A DNA stretch of 64,000 nucleotides from Nakamurella deserti. GTDB lineage: Bacteria; Actinomycetota; Actinomycetes; Mycobacteriales; Nakamurellaceae. The first letter of the stretch is position 1. Every line of letters starts with the position of its first letter. The notes under the pieces are model-generated. The model saw only the letters and a program-made list of their open reading frames with translations. It did no database searches and was not told the origin of the DNA. Positions 28,853 to 39,911 of the stretch are shown piece by piece. Both the position numbers and the translations under genes were made by a program. The stretch lies in assembly GCF_003260015.1 (NCBI RefSeq), contig NZ_QCXS01000003.1, forward strand, positions 300,315-364,314, in the 5' to 3' direction.

Positions 28853-30382
28853 TCAGCGCGCGGCGTACGCGCAGGCCCAGGGCTGCAGCCCGCGCGCCTG
28901 GTACAGGATCTTCGCCCGCATCAGCTGCTCCTCCGGTGAGGCGTCGTACGCCCGTCCGGAGCCGCCGGTGCCCTGCCAGGTGCGGTCGTCGAACTGGAAC
29001 AACCCGGTGTACTTGCCGCTGGGGTTGATCGCCCGCGGATTGTTGCCCGACTCGCACTTCGCCAGGCCGTCCCAGTTGACGCCGAACTCGAAGTCGTTGA
29101 ACAGGACCTTCCCGCCCGAGTACGACGGGGCCGGTGCCGGCGCCGGTGCGGCCGATGGGGCCGCGGGCGCCGGGGCAGCGGCCGGTGCGGGCGTCGCCGC
29201 GGGTGCGGCGGCCGCCGGAGCCGGGGCCGGGGCCGGTGCCGGTGCCGGTGCCGGTGCCGGTGCCGGTGCCGGTGCCGGGGCCGGTGCCGGTGCCGGTGCC
29301 GGGGCCGGTGCCTTGGTCCCCCGGTGCGTCACCGTGGCCAGGGGCTCGACGGTGACCGTCCGCGACACCTCGGTGCGCGCCGTCTCCACGCCGTTGGTGG
29401 TGACGACGTCGTAGACGACGGTGGCTTCGCCGGCGCGGCCCTGCTGGGTGATCTTGCTGGTGCCCTTGGTCAGGGCGGCGTCGTCCACGGTCTGGGCGGC
29501 GGGCTGGGCGATCGGCTCGACCGCCGTCACCTGGCTGGTGGCGACCCGGGTGATGGCGACCTGCAGGCCCTCGCTGAGCGGCGTCTCCAGCGGCACCGAG
29601 ACGGTGTCCTGGGCGCCGAGGGTGACGCCGGCCGCCGCCAGCAGGTTGCCCACGGTCGGCTGGTCGCTGACGACCGGGGTGGCGGCCGCGGTGCCGTCGG
29701 TCAGGGTGACGGTCGGCAGCGTGATGACGGTGACGGTGGTGTCGGCGGCGACCCGGTCGGTCAGCGCCGGATCGACGCGGTCGTTCGGCCCCAGCACGAC
29801 GCCGGACTCCGCGAGCACGTCGGCGACGGTGGCCGCGACGGTCGACACCCGGCGGGCGGTGCCACGGTCGTCGACGGTGACGTCGTAGAGGGTGTCGGCC
29901 CGGACGGCGAGGCCGTCGACCGGGATGCCGCGCGAGCGGTCGGCGGACAACTGGTAGTCCGCGGGGTCGCGGCCCAGCTCGCCGAGCGCCTGGTCGACGG
30001 TACGGGCCGTCGTCCAGAGCGCGATCTCGGACCCGTCGACGGTCAACGTGAGCAGTCGCCCGCGGTTCAGCACGATGGTGGCGCCCTCGGCCACGGCGGT
30101 GTCGGTGGCCGGCGCCACGGTGTCGTGCTCACCCACCGTGAGGCCGGCCGCGGTGAGCACACCGTCCACGGTGCCACGCAGGGTCGTCACCGACCGCGGC
30201 TGGCCGTCGACGGACACGGTGACCGTCCGGGTCAGCGCGACCAGGGTTCCCGCCACCACGACCAGGACGGTCAGCGCGAGGGCGGCGAGACCCAGGAGCA
30301 GCTGACGGGCGGGCCGGGGAGGAGAGGGGACGGGGCCGGTGGGTGCGGGTTCGGCGGGATCCAGCACATCGGGCTCCGTCAC
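28853..30382 (-). CDS. RpfB-like resuscitation-promoting factor, copy 2, with Ala-Pro linker
   Basis: 509 residues, GTG start. Signal anchor at about 27-50, then four DUF348 modules, a G5 domain, a long Ala/Pro linker of mostly alternating residues (encoded by a GGTGCC-type hexamer repeat around 29215-29310), and the Rpf catalytic domain at 434-509 with expected E444 in GLAKCES. The linker could span the thick peptidoglycan or make the protein rigid. The catalytic domain shares the [14 protein letters not shown] lead-in with copy 1, whereas the four-module N-terminal part resembles copy 3. It has its own copy of the upstream element. Confidence 0.92.
   Translation of the reverse strand: MTEPDVLDPAEPAPTGPVPSPPRPARQLLLGLAALALTVLVVVAGTLVALTRTVTVSVDGQPRSVTTLRGTVDGVLTAAGLTVGEHDTVAPATDTAVAEGATIVLNRGRLLTLTVDGSEIALWTTARTVDQALGELGRDPADYQLSADRSRGIPVDGLAVRADTLYDVTVDDRGTARRVSTVAATVADVLAESGVVLGPNDRVDPALTDRVAADTTVTVITLPTVTLTDGTAAATPVVSDQPTVGNLLAAAGVTLGAQDTVSVPLETPLSEGLQVAITRVATSQVTAVEPIAQPAAQTVDDAALTKGTSKITQQGRAGEATVVYDVVTTNGVETARTEVSRTVTVEPLATVTHRGTKAPAPAPAPAPAPAPAPAPAPAPAPAPAPAPAPAAAAPAATPAPAAAPAPAAPSAAPAPAPAPSYSGGKVLFNDFEFGVNWDGLAKCESGNNPRAINPSGKYTGLFQFDDRTWQGTGGSGRAYDASPEEQLMRAKILYQARGLQPWACAYAAR
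29215..29312. repeat. Hexamer microsatellite encoding Ala-Pro
   Basis: GGTGCC/GGGGCC units are repeated through about 29215-29312 inside rpf copy 2. The in-frame length means that gain or loss of units would change linker length without frameshift. Confidence 0.75.
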
Positions 30383-30646
30383 ATCACGTCCTTGCCGTCG
30401 AGATCTCCGTTCGAGGGCAGGCGCGCACCACCGCAGCCGCCACCCGGCCGCGGCGCAGTGACGTCACCGCGCCCGACGGGCGACCTGCGGGATGGCACCC
30501 GGGACTTCCCCATCCCGGCTGATCACGGAACCATAACGGGCGCATCACGGCGCGGGCAAGACGCCGCCCGGAGGACGGGTGCCTGCCCGGACCTTCGCAG
30601 CGACCACCGCGACCGGCCCCCCGTCGGTGGACTGCCCCGGAACGCG
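30383..30646. other. Leader region of rpf copy 2
   Basis: The spacer upstream of copy 2 contains its copy of the conserved rpf element and about 120 bp of leader. No gene is visible. The far end holds the terminator of copy 3. Confidence 0.5.
30501..30539 (-). promoter_or_regulatory. Conserved rpf upstream element, copy 2
   Basis: The minus strand reads GTTATGGTTCCGTGATCA followed by GCCGGGATGGGGAAGTCCC. The second arm is degenerate (ATCAGC instead of ATAACNGC) and one base is missing compared with the other two copies. It lies about 120 bp upstream of the start codon. Confidence 0.55.
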
Positions 30647-30681
30647 ACTCGGCCCCCACCCGGAACGGGTGGGGGCCGAGT
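30647..30681 (-). terminator. Hairpin terminator after rpf copy 3
   Basis: Perfect 15-bp inverted repeat (30647-30661 and 30667-30681, loop GGAAC), 45 bp beyond the stop of copy 3. It makes copies 3 and 2 separate transcripts. Confidence 0.85.
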
Positions 30682-30726
30682 GCGGTGGCGCCTGTCGACC
30701 GGCCCTCAGGGGCCGGAACGGCTGGG

Positions 30727-32439
<1,713 letters not shown>

Positions 32440-32483
32440 TCACGAGACGGAAACAAAGAGAACTGTAACGACATGAACGCAGA

Positions 32484-33350
32484 TCAAACTGCGGTTGACC
32501 TGCGGAGATCACTCAGGGTGTAGACGCGTTGCGTGGTGGCCGTCACAGTGTCGGCCAGTTCGTCGATGTCCGCTTCGCGCAGATCCGCGACCGCACGGAG
32601 GGTGTACGGCAGCGCGTAGGGCCCGTTCTTGCGGCCCCGGTGCGGGTGCGGCGCGAGGAACGGCGCGTCGGTCTCGATCATCAACAGCTCCACGGGCGCG
32701 AGGCGGACCGCGGCGTGCAGATCCCGGGCGTTGCGGAAGGAGACGGGCCCGGCGAAGGACATCAGGTACCCGCGGTCGGCGCAGGACCGGGCCATCGCGG
32801 CGTCGCCGGAGAAGCAGTGGAACACCACCGTGTCCGGCGCCCCCTCGGCGGCCAGCACGTCGAAGACCGCGTCGTGGGCGTCGCGGTCGTGGATCATCAG
32901 CGGCAGCCGCAGCTCCTTGGCCAACGCGATGTGCCAGGCGAAGGCCTCGCGCTGGGCGTCGTGCGGGGCCGCGTCCCAGTAGTGGTCGAGCCCGGTCTCC
33001 CCCACGGCGACCACCCGCGGTCCGGCGGCGAGCGCCGCCAGCTCGGTGCGGGCGGCCTCGTCGAGGACGTCGGCCCGGGTGGGGTGCAGTCCGATCGCCG
33101 CCCACACGTCCGGGTGCCACGTCGCCGCGGCCGCCGCCCACCGGGCGGAGGCCAGATCGTCGGCGACGGTGACCGCCGCGATCACCCCGACCGCCCGCGC
33201 CCGGGCCATCGCGGCGGCGACGTCGTCGGCGGTACGGCAGCCGGTGGCGTCAAGGTGGGTGTGGTTGTCGATCACCGGCGCCCGCAGCGGCCCCGGGTCG
33301 GGCACCTGCTTCCACTCCTGCGGCTCGACCCACTCGGTCGGTTCGAGCAC
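32484..33350 (-). CDS. tatD: TatD family metal-dependent hydrolase/DNase
   Basis: 288 residues from a GTG three bases after the metG stop. The metal site starts with IDNHTHLDATG; the later motifs GETGLDHYWD, LMIHDRDAHDA, FHCFSGD and METDAPFLAPHPHRG (as IETDAPFLAPHPHRG) are all present. TatD proteins are 3'-5' exonucleases/DNases with a TIM-barrel fold. The metG-tatD-rpfB order is conserved in actinobacteria. Confidence 0.94.
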   Translation of the reverse strand: MLEPTEWVEPQEWKQVPDPGPLRAPVIDNHTHLDATGCRTADDVAAAMARARAVGVIAAVTVADDLASARWAAAAATWHPDVWAAIGLHPTRADVLDEAARTELAALAAGPRVVAVGETGLDHYWDAAPHDAQREAFAWHIALAKELRLPLMIHDRDAHDAVFDVLAAEGAPDTVVFHCFSGDAAMARSCADRGYLMSFAGPVSFRNARDLHAAVRLAPVELLMIETDAPFLAPHPHRGRKNGPYALPYTLRAVADLREADIDELADTVTATTQRVYTLSDLRRSTAV

Positions 33351-33353
33351 GGG

Positions 33354-35168
33354 TCAGGCCACCGGCGCCCAGTCCGGCCCGGTCTCGCCGAGCTTCGGGT
33401 CGAGCTTGGGGAACAGCGGCGTCGGCTTGGACAACGCCACCCCCGGCCGGATCTCGCGGCGCTCCCAGACGGCCTGCTGAGCGGCGTAGTCGCCGGTGAT
33501 CACCGGATACGGCGACGCCGGGAACCCGATGTCACCCTCCACCTCGTCACCGAGGTCCTCGACCTCGACGACCTCCGGCTGGGCCGCCCACACACCCTCG
33601 CCGCCCAGCGCGGCGAACACCTTCTGCGAGGAGTGCGGCAGGAACGGTGTCAGCATCGTCTTGGCGTCGTCCACGACCTGCAGCGCGGTGTGCAGCACCG
33701 TCCCCTGCCGCTGCGGGTCGCCACCCAGCTTCCACGGCTCGGTCTCCGACAGGTACTTGTTGGCCAGCGACGCGACCCGCATGGCCTCGCCGATGGCGGC
33801 CTTGAAACGGCTGCGCGCCAACAGATCTCCGACGGTGCCGAACGCCTCGGCGGAGGCGGCGAGCAGCGCGGCGTCCGCATCAGTGCGGGTGCCCGGCGTC
33901 GGGATGACGCCGAAGTTCTTGTGCGTCATGGAGATCGAGCGGTTGACCAGGTTGCCCCACTCGTTGGCCAGCTCGGAGTTGGTGCGCCGGACGAACTCGT
34001 CCCAGGTGAAGTCGGTGTCCTGGTTCTCCGGGCCGGCGACGGCGATGAAGTGCCGCAGCGCGTCCGGGCCGAAGTCGCGCAGGAAGTCGCCGACGTAGAT
34101 GACGTTGCGGCGCGAGGTGGAGAACTTCGAGCCGCTCATCGTCAGGAACTCACTCGACACGATCTCGGTCGGCAGGTTCAGCGCACCCAGGCGCCCCGGC
34201 TCCCCGCCGCGGGCGCCGCGGCCGTTGTGGGCGAGCAGCTCGGCCGGCCAGATCTGCGAGTGGAAGGTGATGTTGTCCTTGCCCATGAAGTAGTACTGAT
34301 GGGCGGCCGGGTCGGCCCAGTACTGCTTCCACTGGTCGGCGTCCCTGCCGAACCGGCGGGCCCACTCGATGGACGCCGACAGGTACCCGATGACGGCGTC
34401 GAACCAGACGTAGAGCTTCTTGTCGCCCCGGTCGCGCCAGCCGTCCAGCGGCACCGGGATGCCCCAGTCGATGTCGCGGGTCATCGCGCGGGGCCGGACG
34501 TCGTCGAGCAGGTTGGTGGAGAACTTCAGGACGTTGGGCCGCCAGTCGGTGCGGGTGCCGAGCCAGTCGCCCAGGGCCAGGGCCAGCGACGGCAGGTCCA
34601 GGAACCAGTGCTCGCTCTCGACGAACTTCGGGGCCTCGCCGTTGATCCGGGAACGCGGGTCGATCAGGTCGATGGCGTCGAGCTGGTTGCCGCAGTTGTC
34701 GCACTGGTCGCCGCGGGCGCCGGCGTAGCCGCAGATCGGGCAGGTGCCCTCGATGTAGCGGTCCGGGAGGGTGCGCCCGGTGGACGGCGAGATCGCCGAC
34801 ATCGTGGTCTGCGGCACCAGGTAGCCGTTGCGGTGCACGGTGCGGAACATCTCCTGCACCACGGCGTAGTGGTTGGTGGTGGTGGTGCGGGTGAACAGGT
34901 CGTAGGAGAGCCCGAGGCCCTGCAGGTCGTCCACGATCACCCGGTTGTACCGGTCGGCGAGAGTCTTGGCGCTGACGCCCTCCTGATCGGCCTGCACCAG
35001 GATCGGGGTGCCGTGCTCGTCGGTGCCCGACACCATCAGCACGTCGTTGCCGGCCATCCGCTGGTAGCGGCTGAAGATGTCGGAGGGGACACCGAAACCG
35101 GAGACGTGGCCGATGTGGCGGGGGCCGTTCGCGTAGGGCCAGGCGACGGCGGTCAGTATCGAGCTCAT
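33354..35168 (-). CDS. metG: Methionyl-tRNA synthetase
   Basis: 604 residues from ATG 35168. Class I synthetase: HIGH motif at residues 18-21 in [13 protein letters not shown], a zinc knuckle [20 protein letters not shown], and a KMSKS equivalent KFSTS in [15 protein letters not shown]. An anticodon-binding helical domain follows. There is no C-terminal EMAP/tRNA-binding domain, which fits the length. It is co-transcribed with tatD (3-bp gap). Confidence 0.96.
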   Translation of the reverse strand: MSSILTAVAWPYANGPRHIGHVSGFGVPSDIFSRYQRMAGNDVLMVSGTDEHGTPILVQADQEGVSAKTLADRYNRVIVDDLQGLGLSYDLFTRTTTTNHYAVVQEMFRTVHRNGYLVPQTTMSAISPSTGRTLPDRYIEGTCPICGYAGARGDQCDNCGNQLDAIDLIDPRSRINGEAPKFVESEHWFLDLPSLALALGDWLGTRTDWRPNVLKFSTNLLDDVRPRAMTRDIDWGIPVPLDGWRDRGDKKLYVWFDAVIGYLSASIEWARRFGRDADQWKQYWADPAAHQYYFMGKDNITFHSQIWPAELLAHNGRGARGGEPGRLGALNLPTEIVSSEFLTMSGSKFSTSRRNVIYVGDFLRDFGPDALRHFIAVAGPENQDTDFTWDEFVRRTNSELANEWGNLVNRSISMTHKNFGVIPTPGTRTDADAALLAASAEAFGTVGDLLARSRFKAAIGEAMRVASLANKYLSETEPWKLGGDPQRQGTVLHTALQVVDDAKTMLTPFLPHSSQKVFAALGGEGVWAAQPEVVEVEDLGDEVEGDIGFPASPYPVITGDYAAQQAVWERREIRPGVALSKPTPLFPKLDPKLGETGPDWAPVA

Positions 35169-35283
35169 GGGGCACCACGTTAGTGGGCTGCGGTCCGGCT
35201 CCCGGCCGCCCCGGGCGGCGTCGGCCGACCCGCCCGCCGCCGGCACGATCGCTGTCGGTGGCCGGGAACCCCGGCGTACCGGC

Positions 35284-36543
35284 TCAGGGCCGCGGCGCGG
35301 TCCGCCCGACGTCGGCGGTGGACCGCTGGGCCGGGATGACCAGCGGCGCACCCGACCCGCCCGGCGCAGCGGCCGGCGCCACGGACGCGGTGGGGCCGGC
35401 GGCGGCGTGCGCGTCCCGTCGGGCGTAACCGGCGTCGATCCGCCGGGCCCAACCGGCGGGCATTGCGAACAGCACCCCGAGCCCCGCCTTCTCCAGGACC
35501 GTCCGCAGCCACAGCGACAGCACGGTGAGGGCCGCGGTGACCAGCAGCGGCCACAGCACGGTCGCCACCGGCGTGGCCAGGACCGTCCGGAGCCGGTCGG
35601 CGCCCAGGGACCGGGCGATGAGGTAGCAGAGCGGGATGTGCAGGACGTAGACCTGCAGGGTCCGGCGCCCGACGTACTCGGCGGTGCGGGCGAACGGCGC
35701 CCACCGGGCGAAGGTCGCCACCGTGAGGCATCCGAGGACGATGAACGCCACGCCGCTGGCCTGGGCCAGGAAGGCGTCCAGCGGCTGCGGCAGACCCAGC
35801 TTGCCCAGTCCGATCAGCGCGGCCCCGACGACCGCCGCCACGGCGATGTCCCGCACCCGCCGGCGGTCGCCCAGCCGGCCCAGCAGCGGCCCGGCGTACA
35901 CCCCGATGCCGAACCACACGGAGTTGACGACGACCTTGACGAACTGCGCGTCGCCCGGCTCGAACGCGGCCAGCACGACCCCGCCGACGAACAGCACCGG
36001 CAGCACGACGCGGCCGGGCAACCGGCGGATGGTCGTGAACAGCACCACGTACAGCGAGAGCGCGAAGATGTACCAGAGGAACGTCCGCACCGGCACGGCC
36101 AGCTCGATCAGGAAGGCCGGCGCGATGCCGAGGCGCTGCTGCAGGCTCGACCCGCCGATCAGCACGAACACCACCGAGTGCACCGCCAGCCAGACGACGT
36201 ACAGGTAGTAGGTCGACGCCGCGCGGACCGCGGCTCCCGGCCGGCCCCAGCCCTCGCGGATGCGACGAGCGGCCAGCATGCCGGAGATGGCCAGCAGCAG
36301 CGGCATCCGCATGGCCGCGAGCAGCGCGTTGACCGCGAACCAGCCGCGCTCGGCCGGGGCCCACATCACGCCGCGGAACGGCTCGTAGGTCAGCAGTCCG
36401 ACGTGGTAGAGCACGACGAGCACGACGCACACCCCGCGGGCGGCGTCGACCCACTGCAGGCGGGATCCGGTCGGGGCGGGTGCGGACCCGACCCGGGTGA
36501 CGGCGGCGGAGAGCGCCGAACGGCGGGCGGCGAACGATGACAT
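35284..36543 (-). CDS. Acyltransferase family 3 membrane protein
   Basis: 419 residues from ATG 36543 with about ten hydrophobic spans. The N-terminal [20 protein letters not shown] is the hallmark of acyltransferase 3 (OatA/OafB/NodX-like) proteins, including the catalytic-type His near residue 44. These acylate surface sugars, lipids or antibiotics; the acceptor is unknown. There is no extracellular SGNH domain. It is monocistronic, with 115 bp to metG. Confidence 0.85.
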   Translation of the reverse strand: MSSFAARRSALSAAVTRVGSAPAPTGSRLQWVDAARGVCVVLVVLYHVGLLTYEPFRGVMWAPAERGWFAVNALLAAMRMPLLLAISGMLAARRIREGWGRPGAAVRAASTYYLYVVWLAVHSVVFVLIGGSSLQQRLGIAPAFLIELAVPVRTFLWYIFALSLYVVLFTTIRRLPGRVVLPVLFVGGVVLAAFEPGDAQFVKVVVNSVWFGIGVYAGPLLGRLGDRRRVRDIAVAAVVGAALIGLGKLGLPQPLDAFLAQASGVAFIVLGCLTVATFARWAPFARTAEYVGRRTLQVYVLHIPLCYLIARSLGADRLRTVLATPVATVLWPLLVTAALTVLSLWLRTVLEKAGLGVLFAMPAGWARRIDAGYARRDAHAAAGPTASVAPAAAPGGSGAPLVIPAQRSTADVGRTAPRP

Positions 36544-36864
36544 GGTGACTCCCGGGGCGGCGAACGACGGACGGTCGCCACGGCGTCGGGGGCTTCGTCG
36601 GTGATCCACAGAGGTGGACGTTCACCGGGAAATCTAAGGGATTTCACATCCGCAGGGCCATATGCGGCGCATCACACTGCGTGATCGTCGTGCGTGTTCA
36701 TGCCCTCGAACGAAGGAATTCACCCCGTTGTCCGCCGCGGTGCGTGCGACCCCGACACCCGGACGGCCGCCGGAACGGAGCCCCCACCGGCGGTGGCCGA
36801 CGTCCCGGCCGCGTCGGCGCCCTCCCCCCGACCCGGCGTCGCGACGGGCCCGGAAACGCCACGG
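36544..36864. other. Spacer between acyltransferase and gnd
   Basis: A stretch of about 320 bases. The part near 36600-36730 is less GC-rich and is the probable acyltransferase promoter region on the minus strand. I see no gene; the gnd terminator lies at its right end. Confidence 0.45.
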
Positions 36865-36893
36865 GCCCCGCCCGGAGAAGATCCGGGCGGGGC
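36865..36893 (-). terminator. Hairpin terminator after gnd
   Basis: Perfect 12-bp inverted repeat (36865-36876 and 36882-36893, 5-nt loop), 13 bp beyond the gnd stop on the minus strand. Confidence 0.8.
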
Positions 36894-36906
36894 TCCGCGG
36901 CAGGGC

Positions 36907-38391
36907 TCAGCTCTTGGGGGTCTGGTTCACGCCGTGGGTGGCGCCCTGCTCCTCGACCTCGGTGCGGTCACCGGACCACAGCGTGTGGAAGGTGCCCTCC
37001 TTGTCGACGCGCCGGTAGGTGTGGGCGCCGAAGAAGTCGCGCTGGCCCTGGATCAGGGCCGCGGGCAGCCGCTCGGTGCGCAGCCCGTCGTAGTAGGCCA
37101 GCGACGAGGCGAACACCGGCGTCGGGATGCCGGCCTGGGCGGCTCCGGCGACGACCCGTCGCCAGGAGTCCTGGCCGTTGGCGACGACGTCGGTGAAGAA
37201 CGGCGCGAACAGCAGCGACGCGAGCTCCGGGTCGTCGGCGTAGGCCTCGGTGATGCGATTGAGGAACCGCGCCCGGATGATGCAGCCGCCACGCCAGATG
37301 CGGGCCACCGCCCCGCGGTCGATGTCCCAGCCGTACTCGGACGCGCCGGCGACGATCTCGTCGAAGCCCTGGGCGTAGGCGACGATCTTGGACGCGTAGA
37401 GCGCCAGCCGGACGTCCTCGACGAACGCGGCGCGGTCGCCGATGTCGAACGGCTGCGACGGGCCGGGCAGGTTGCCCGCACCGGCGCGCTGCCTGGTCGA
37501 CGACGACAGGCCGCGGGCGAACACCGATTCGGCGATGCCGGTGACCGGGATGCCGAGGCTCAGCGCGGTCTGCACCGTCCAGGTGCCGGTGCCCTTCATG
37601 CCGGCGGCGTCCACCACGACGTCGACGAACGGGAGGCCGGTCTCGGCGTCGACCTGCTTGAGGACCTCGGCGGTGATCTCGATGAGGAAGGAGTCCAGGT
37701 CGCCGCGGTTCCACTCGGCGAAGACCTCGGCGATCTCGGCCGGCTCCATGCCCGCGCCGCGGCGCAGCAGGTCGTAGGCCTCGGCGATGAGCTGCATGTC
37801 GGCGTACTCGATGCCGTTGTGCACCATCTTGACGAAGTGGCCCGCGCCGTCGGTGCCGATGTGGGTGCAGCAGGGGTCACCGTCGACGTGCGCGGAGATC
37901 TTCTCCAGGATCGGGCCGAGCGAGGCGTAGGCCTCCGCCGAGCCGCCGGGCATGATCGACGGGCCCTTGAGCGCGCCCTCCTCGCCGCCGGAGATGCCGC
38001 AGCCGACGAAGTGGATGCCCTTCTCCCGGGCCGCCTTCTCGCGCCGGATGGTGTCCTCGAACAGCGCGTTGCCACCGTCGATGAGGATGTCACCCGGCTC
38101 CAGCAGCGCCGACAGCTCGTCGATGACGGCGTCGGTCGGGCCCCCGGCCTTGACCATGATGATGATCTTGCGTGGCTTGGCCAGCGAGGCCACGAAGTCC
38201 TCGGCGGTGTCACTGGGGACGAACGTGCCGTCGGAGCCGTGCTCCTCGATGACCGCTCGGGTCTTGGCGGACGAGCGGTTGTGGATGGCGGTGACGAAGC
38301 CCTTGCCGGCGAAGTTGCGTGCCAGGTTGGAGCCCATCACGGCCATGCCGGTGACACCGATCTCGGCGGTTCCGACGGGAGAATCTGTCAT
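36907..38391 (-). CDS. gnd: 6-phosphogluconate dehydrogenase (decarboxylating)
   Basis: 494 residues, the long homodimeric form. It oxidises 6-phosphogluconate to ribulose-5-phosphate with NADP. The Rossmann start IGVTGMAVMGSNLARNFAGKG, the substrate-binding GISGGEEGALKGPSIMPGG and the catalytic KMVHNGIEYADMQLIAEAYD are intact. It feeds pentose phosphate to Prs, which lies elsewhere in the window. It has its own terminator. Confidence 0.97.
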   Translation of the reverse strand: MTDSPVGTAEIGVTGMAVMGSNLARNFAGKGFVTAIHNRSSAKTRAVIEEHGSDGTFVPSDTAEDFVASLAKPRKIIIMVKAGGPTDAVIDELSALLEPGDILIDGGNALFEDTIRREKAAREKGIHFVGCGISGGEEGALKGPSIMPGGSAEAYASLGPILEKISAHVDGDPCCTHIGTDGAGHFVKMVHNGIEYADMQLIAEAYDLLRRGAGMEPAEIAEVFAEWNRGDLDSFLIEITAEVLKQVDAETGLPFVDVVVDAAGMKGTGTWTVQTALSLGIPVTGIAESVFARGLSSSTRQRAGAGNLPGPSQPFDIGDRAAFVEDVRLALYASKIVAYAQGFDEIVAGASEYGWDIDRGAVARIWRGGCIIRARFLNRITEAYADDPELASLLFAPFFTDVVANGQDSWRRVVAGAAQAGIPTPVFASSLAYYDGLRTERLPAALIQGQRDFFGAHTYRRVDKEGTFHTLWSGDRTEVEEQGATHGVNQTPKS

Positions 38392-38488
38392 CTGGGGTCA
38401 CTTCCGGTTCGGGGCGGGCGGCCACCCGGGGTCGGGCGGCGCGGGGGGCGGGGACGGAGCCGGCCACGACGGGCCGGGCGGGCCGGCG

Positions 38489-38962
38489 TCAGCGCGACAA
38501 CGCGGCCTTGACGGCATCGGAGATCCGGCGGCCGTCGGCGCGGCCGGCGGTGCGGGCCTGGGTGGCCTTGATGACCTGGCCCATCTGCTTCATGGTGGCG
38601 GCGCCACCGACGGTGTCGGCGACCTCGGCGAGGGCGGCGTCGACCGCGGCGGCGAGCTCGTCGTCGGTCAGGGGCGTCGGCAGATAGCCGGCGATGACCT
38701 CGGACTCCGCGCGCTCCCGCTGGGCGAGCTCGGCCCGGCCGCCGCCGTCGAAGGCCTCCGCGGACTCCTTGCGCTTCTTCAGCTCGCGGGCCAGCACGGT
38801 CATCACCTCGGCGTCGCTGAGTTCACGGGCGGCGGTGCCGGACACCTCCTCGGTGGTGATCGCGGCGAGCACCATCCGCAGCGTGCCCTTGCGCAGGTCG
38901 TCCCTGGCCTTCATCGCGGCGGTCAGATCGGCGCGCAGGCGCTCCTTCACAGTCGTGCTCAT
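38489..38962 (-). CDS. GatB/YqeY domain protein
   Basis: 157 residues. Matches the YqeY family by size and by LRADLTAAMKARDDLRKGTLRMVLAAI at the N-terminus and the C-terminal GQVIKATQARTAGRADGRRISDAV. The fold resembles the tRNA-binding tail of GatB; the role in bacteria without a tRNA-dependent amidation need is not settled. It sits 97 bp after gnd's start and 42 bp before the end of rsmI on the same strand. Confidence 0.9.
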   Translation of the reverse strand: MSTTVKERLRADLTAAMKARDDLRKGTLRMVLAAITTEEVSGTAARELSDAEVMTVLARELKKRKESAEAFDGGGRAELAQRERAESEVIAGYLPTPLTDDELAAAVDAALAEVADTVGGAATMKQMGQVIKATQARTAGRADGRRISDAVKAALSR

Positions 38963-39004
38963 GCGGACAACCGTAAACCCCGCCGCACCGCCGACCGGCG
39001 CCGG

Positions 39005-39889
39005 TCAGCGGCGGGCGGTCGCCAGCGCGTAGACCGACCGGCGGTTCAGGTCGTAGGTGGCCGCGACCTGGTCCACGGCGTCCCGGCGGCTCTTCCCGCC
39101 GGCCACCAGGGCGGCGATCTCGGCGAGCAGCGTCGCATCGTCGGGCGGGGCGTCACCCGCGCCGGACGAACCGGCGACGACCACGGTGATCTCCCCCCGC
39201 AGCCCGTCCGCGGCCCACGCGGCGAGCTCGCCGAGCGGGCCGCGACGGACCTCCTCGTGGGTCTTGGTCAGCTCCCGGCAGACCGCCGCCGGCCGGTCGG
39301 CGCCGAACACCGCCGCCATCGCGGCCAGCGACTCACCGATCCGGTGCACCGACTCGAAGAACACCATCGTCCGGGCCTCGGTGCGCAGCGCACCGAACGC
39401 GCGGGTCCGCTCACCGGTCTTGCGCGGCGGGAAGCCCTCGAAGGTGAACCGGTCGCTGGGCAGCCCCGACAGCGCCAGCGCCGTGATGACCGCGCTCGGT
39501 CCCGGCACGCTCGTGACGGCGAGCCCGGCGGCGGCGACCGCCGCGACCAGCGTGTAACCGGGATCGGACACCGACGGCATGCCCGCGTCGGTCACCAGCA
39601 CGACGCGCTGCCCGCCGGCGATCCGGTCCACCAGTCCCGGCACCCGGGCGGCCTCCACGGACTCGTAGAACGACACCACCTTGGCGTGCAGGTCGACCCC
39701 GAGGTCGGCGGCCAGCCGCAGGAACCGGCGGGTGTCCTCGGCGGCGATCACGTCGGCGTCGGCTAGGGCACGTGCGAGCCCGGGCGAGGCGTCGCTGATC
39801 CGCCCGAGCGGGGTGCCGGCCAGGATCAACGCTCCGGCGGCCCGGTCGGACGGCTCGGCGCGGTCGGCGGGAACGGCGGGGTCGGTCAC
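39005..39889 (-). CDS. rsmI: 16S rRNA (cytidine-1402) 2'-O-methyltransferase
   Basis: 294 residues from a GTG; the first ~18 residues are low-complexity and an in-frame later start is possible. The tetrapyrrole-methylase fold is clear: LILAGTPLGRISDASPGLARAL, ADVIAAEDTRRFLRL, LVTDAGMPSVSDPGYTLV and SVPGPSAVITALALSGLPSD. It is divergent from pmt with only 22 bp between starts, the same arrangement as Rv1003/Rv1002c. Confidence 0.95.
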   Translation of the reverse strand: MTDPAVPADRAEPSDRAAGALILAGTPLGRISDASPGLARALADADVIAAEDTRRFLRLAADLGVDLHAKVVSFYESVEAARVPGLVDRIAGGQRVVLVTDAGMPSVSDPGYTLVAAVAAAGLAVTSVPGPSAVITALALSGLPSDRFTFEGFPPRKTGERTRAFGALRTEARTMVFFESVHRIGESLAAMAAVFGADRPAAVCRELTKTHEEVRRGPLGELAAWAADGLRGEITVVVAGSSGAGDAPPDDATLLAEIAALVAGGKSRRDAVDQVAATYDLNRRSVYALATARR

Positions 39890-39911
39890 CGCCTCACCCT
39901 ACGATCGGGGC

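Noticed and set aside
29215-29312. Hexamer repeat as a slipped or broken gene
   Set aside because: All units are multiples of three and the frame continues into an intact Rpf catalytic domain, so it encodes a real Ala-Pro linker.
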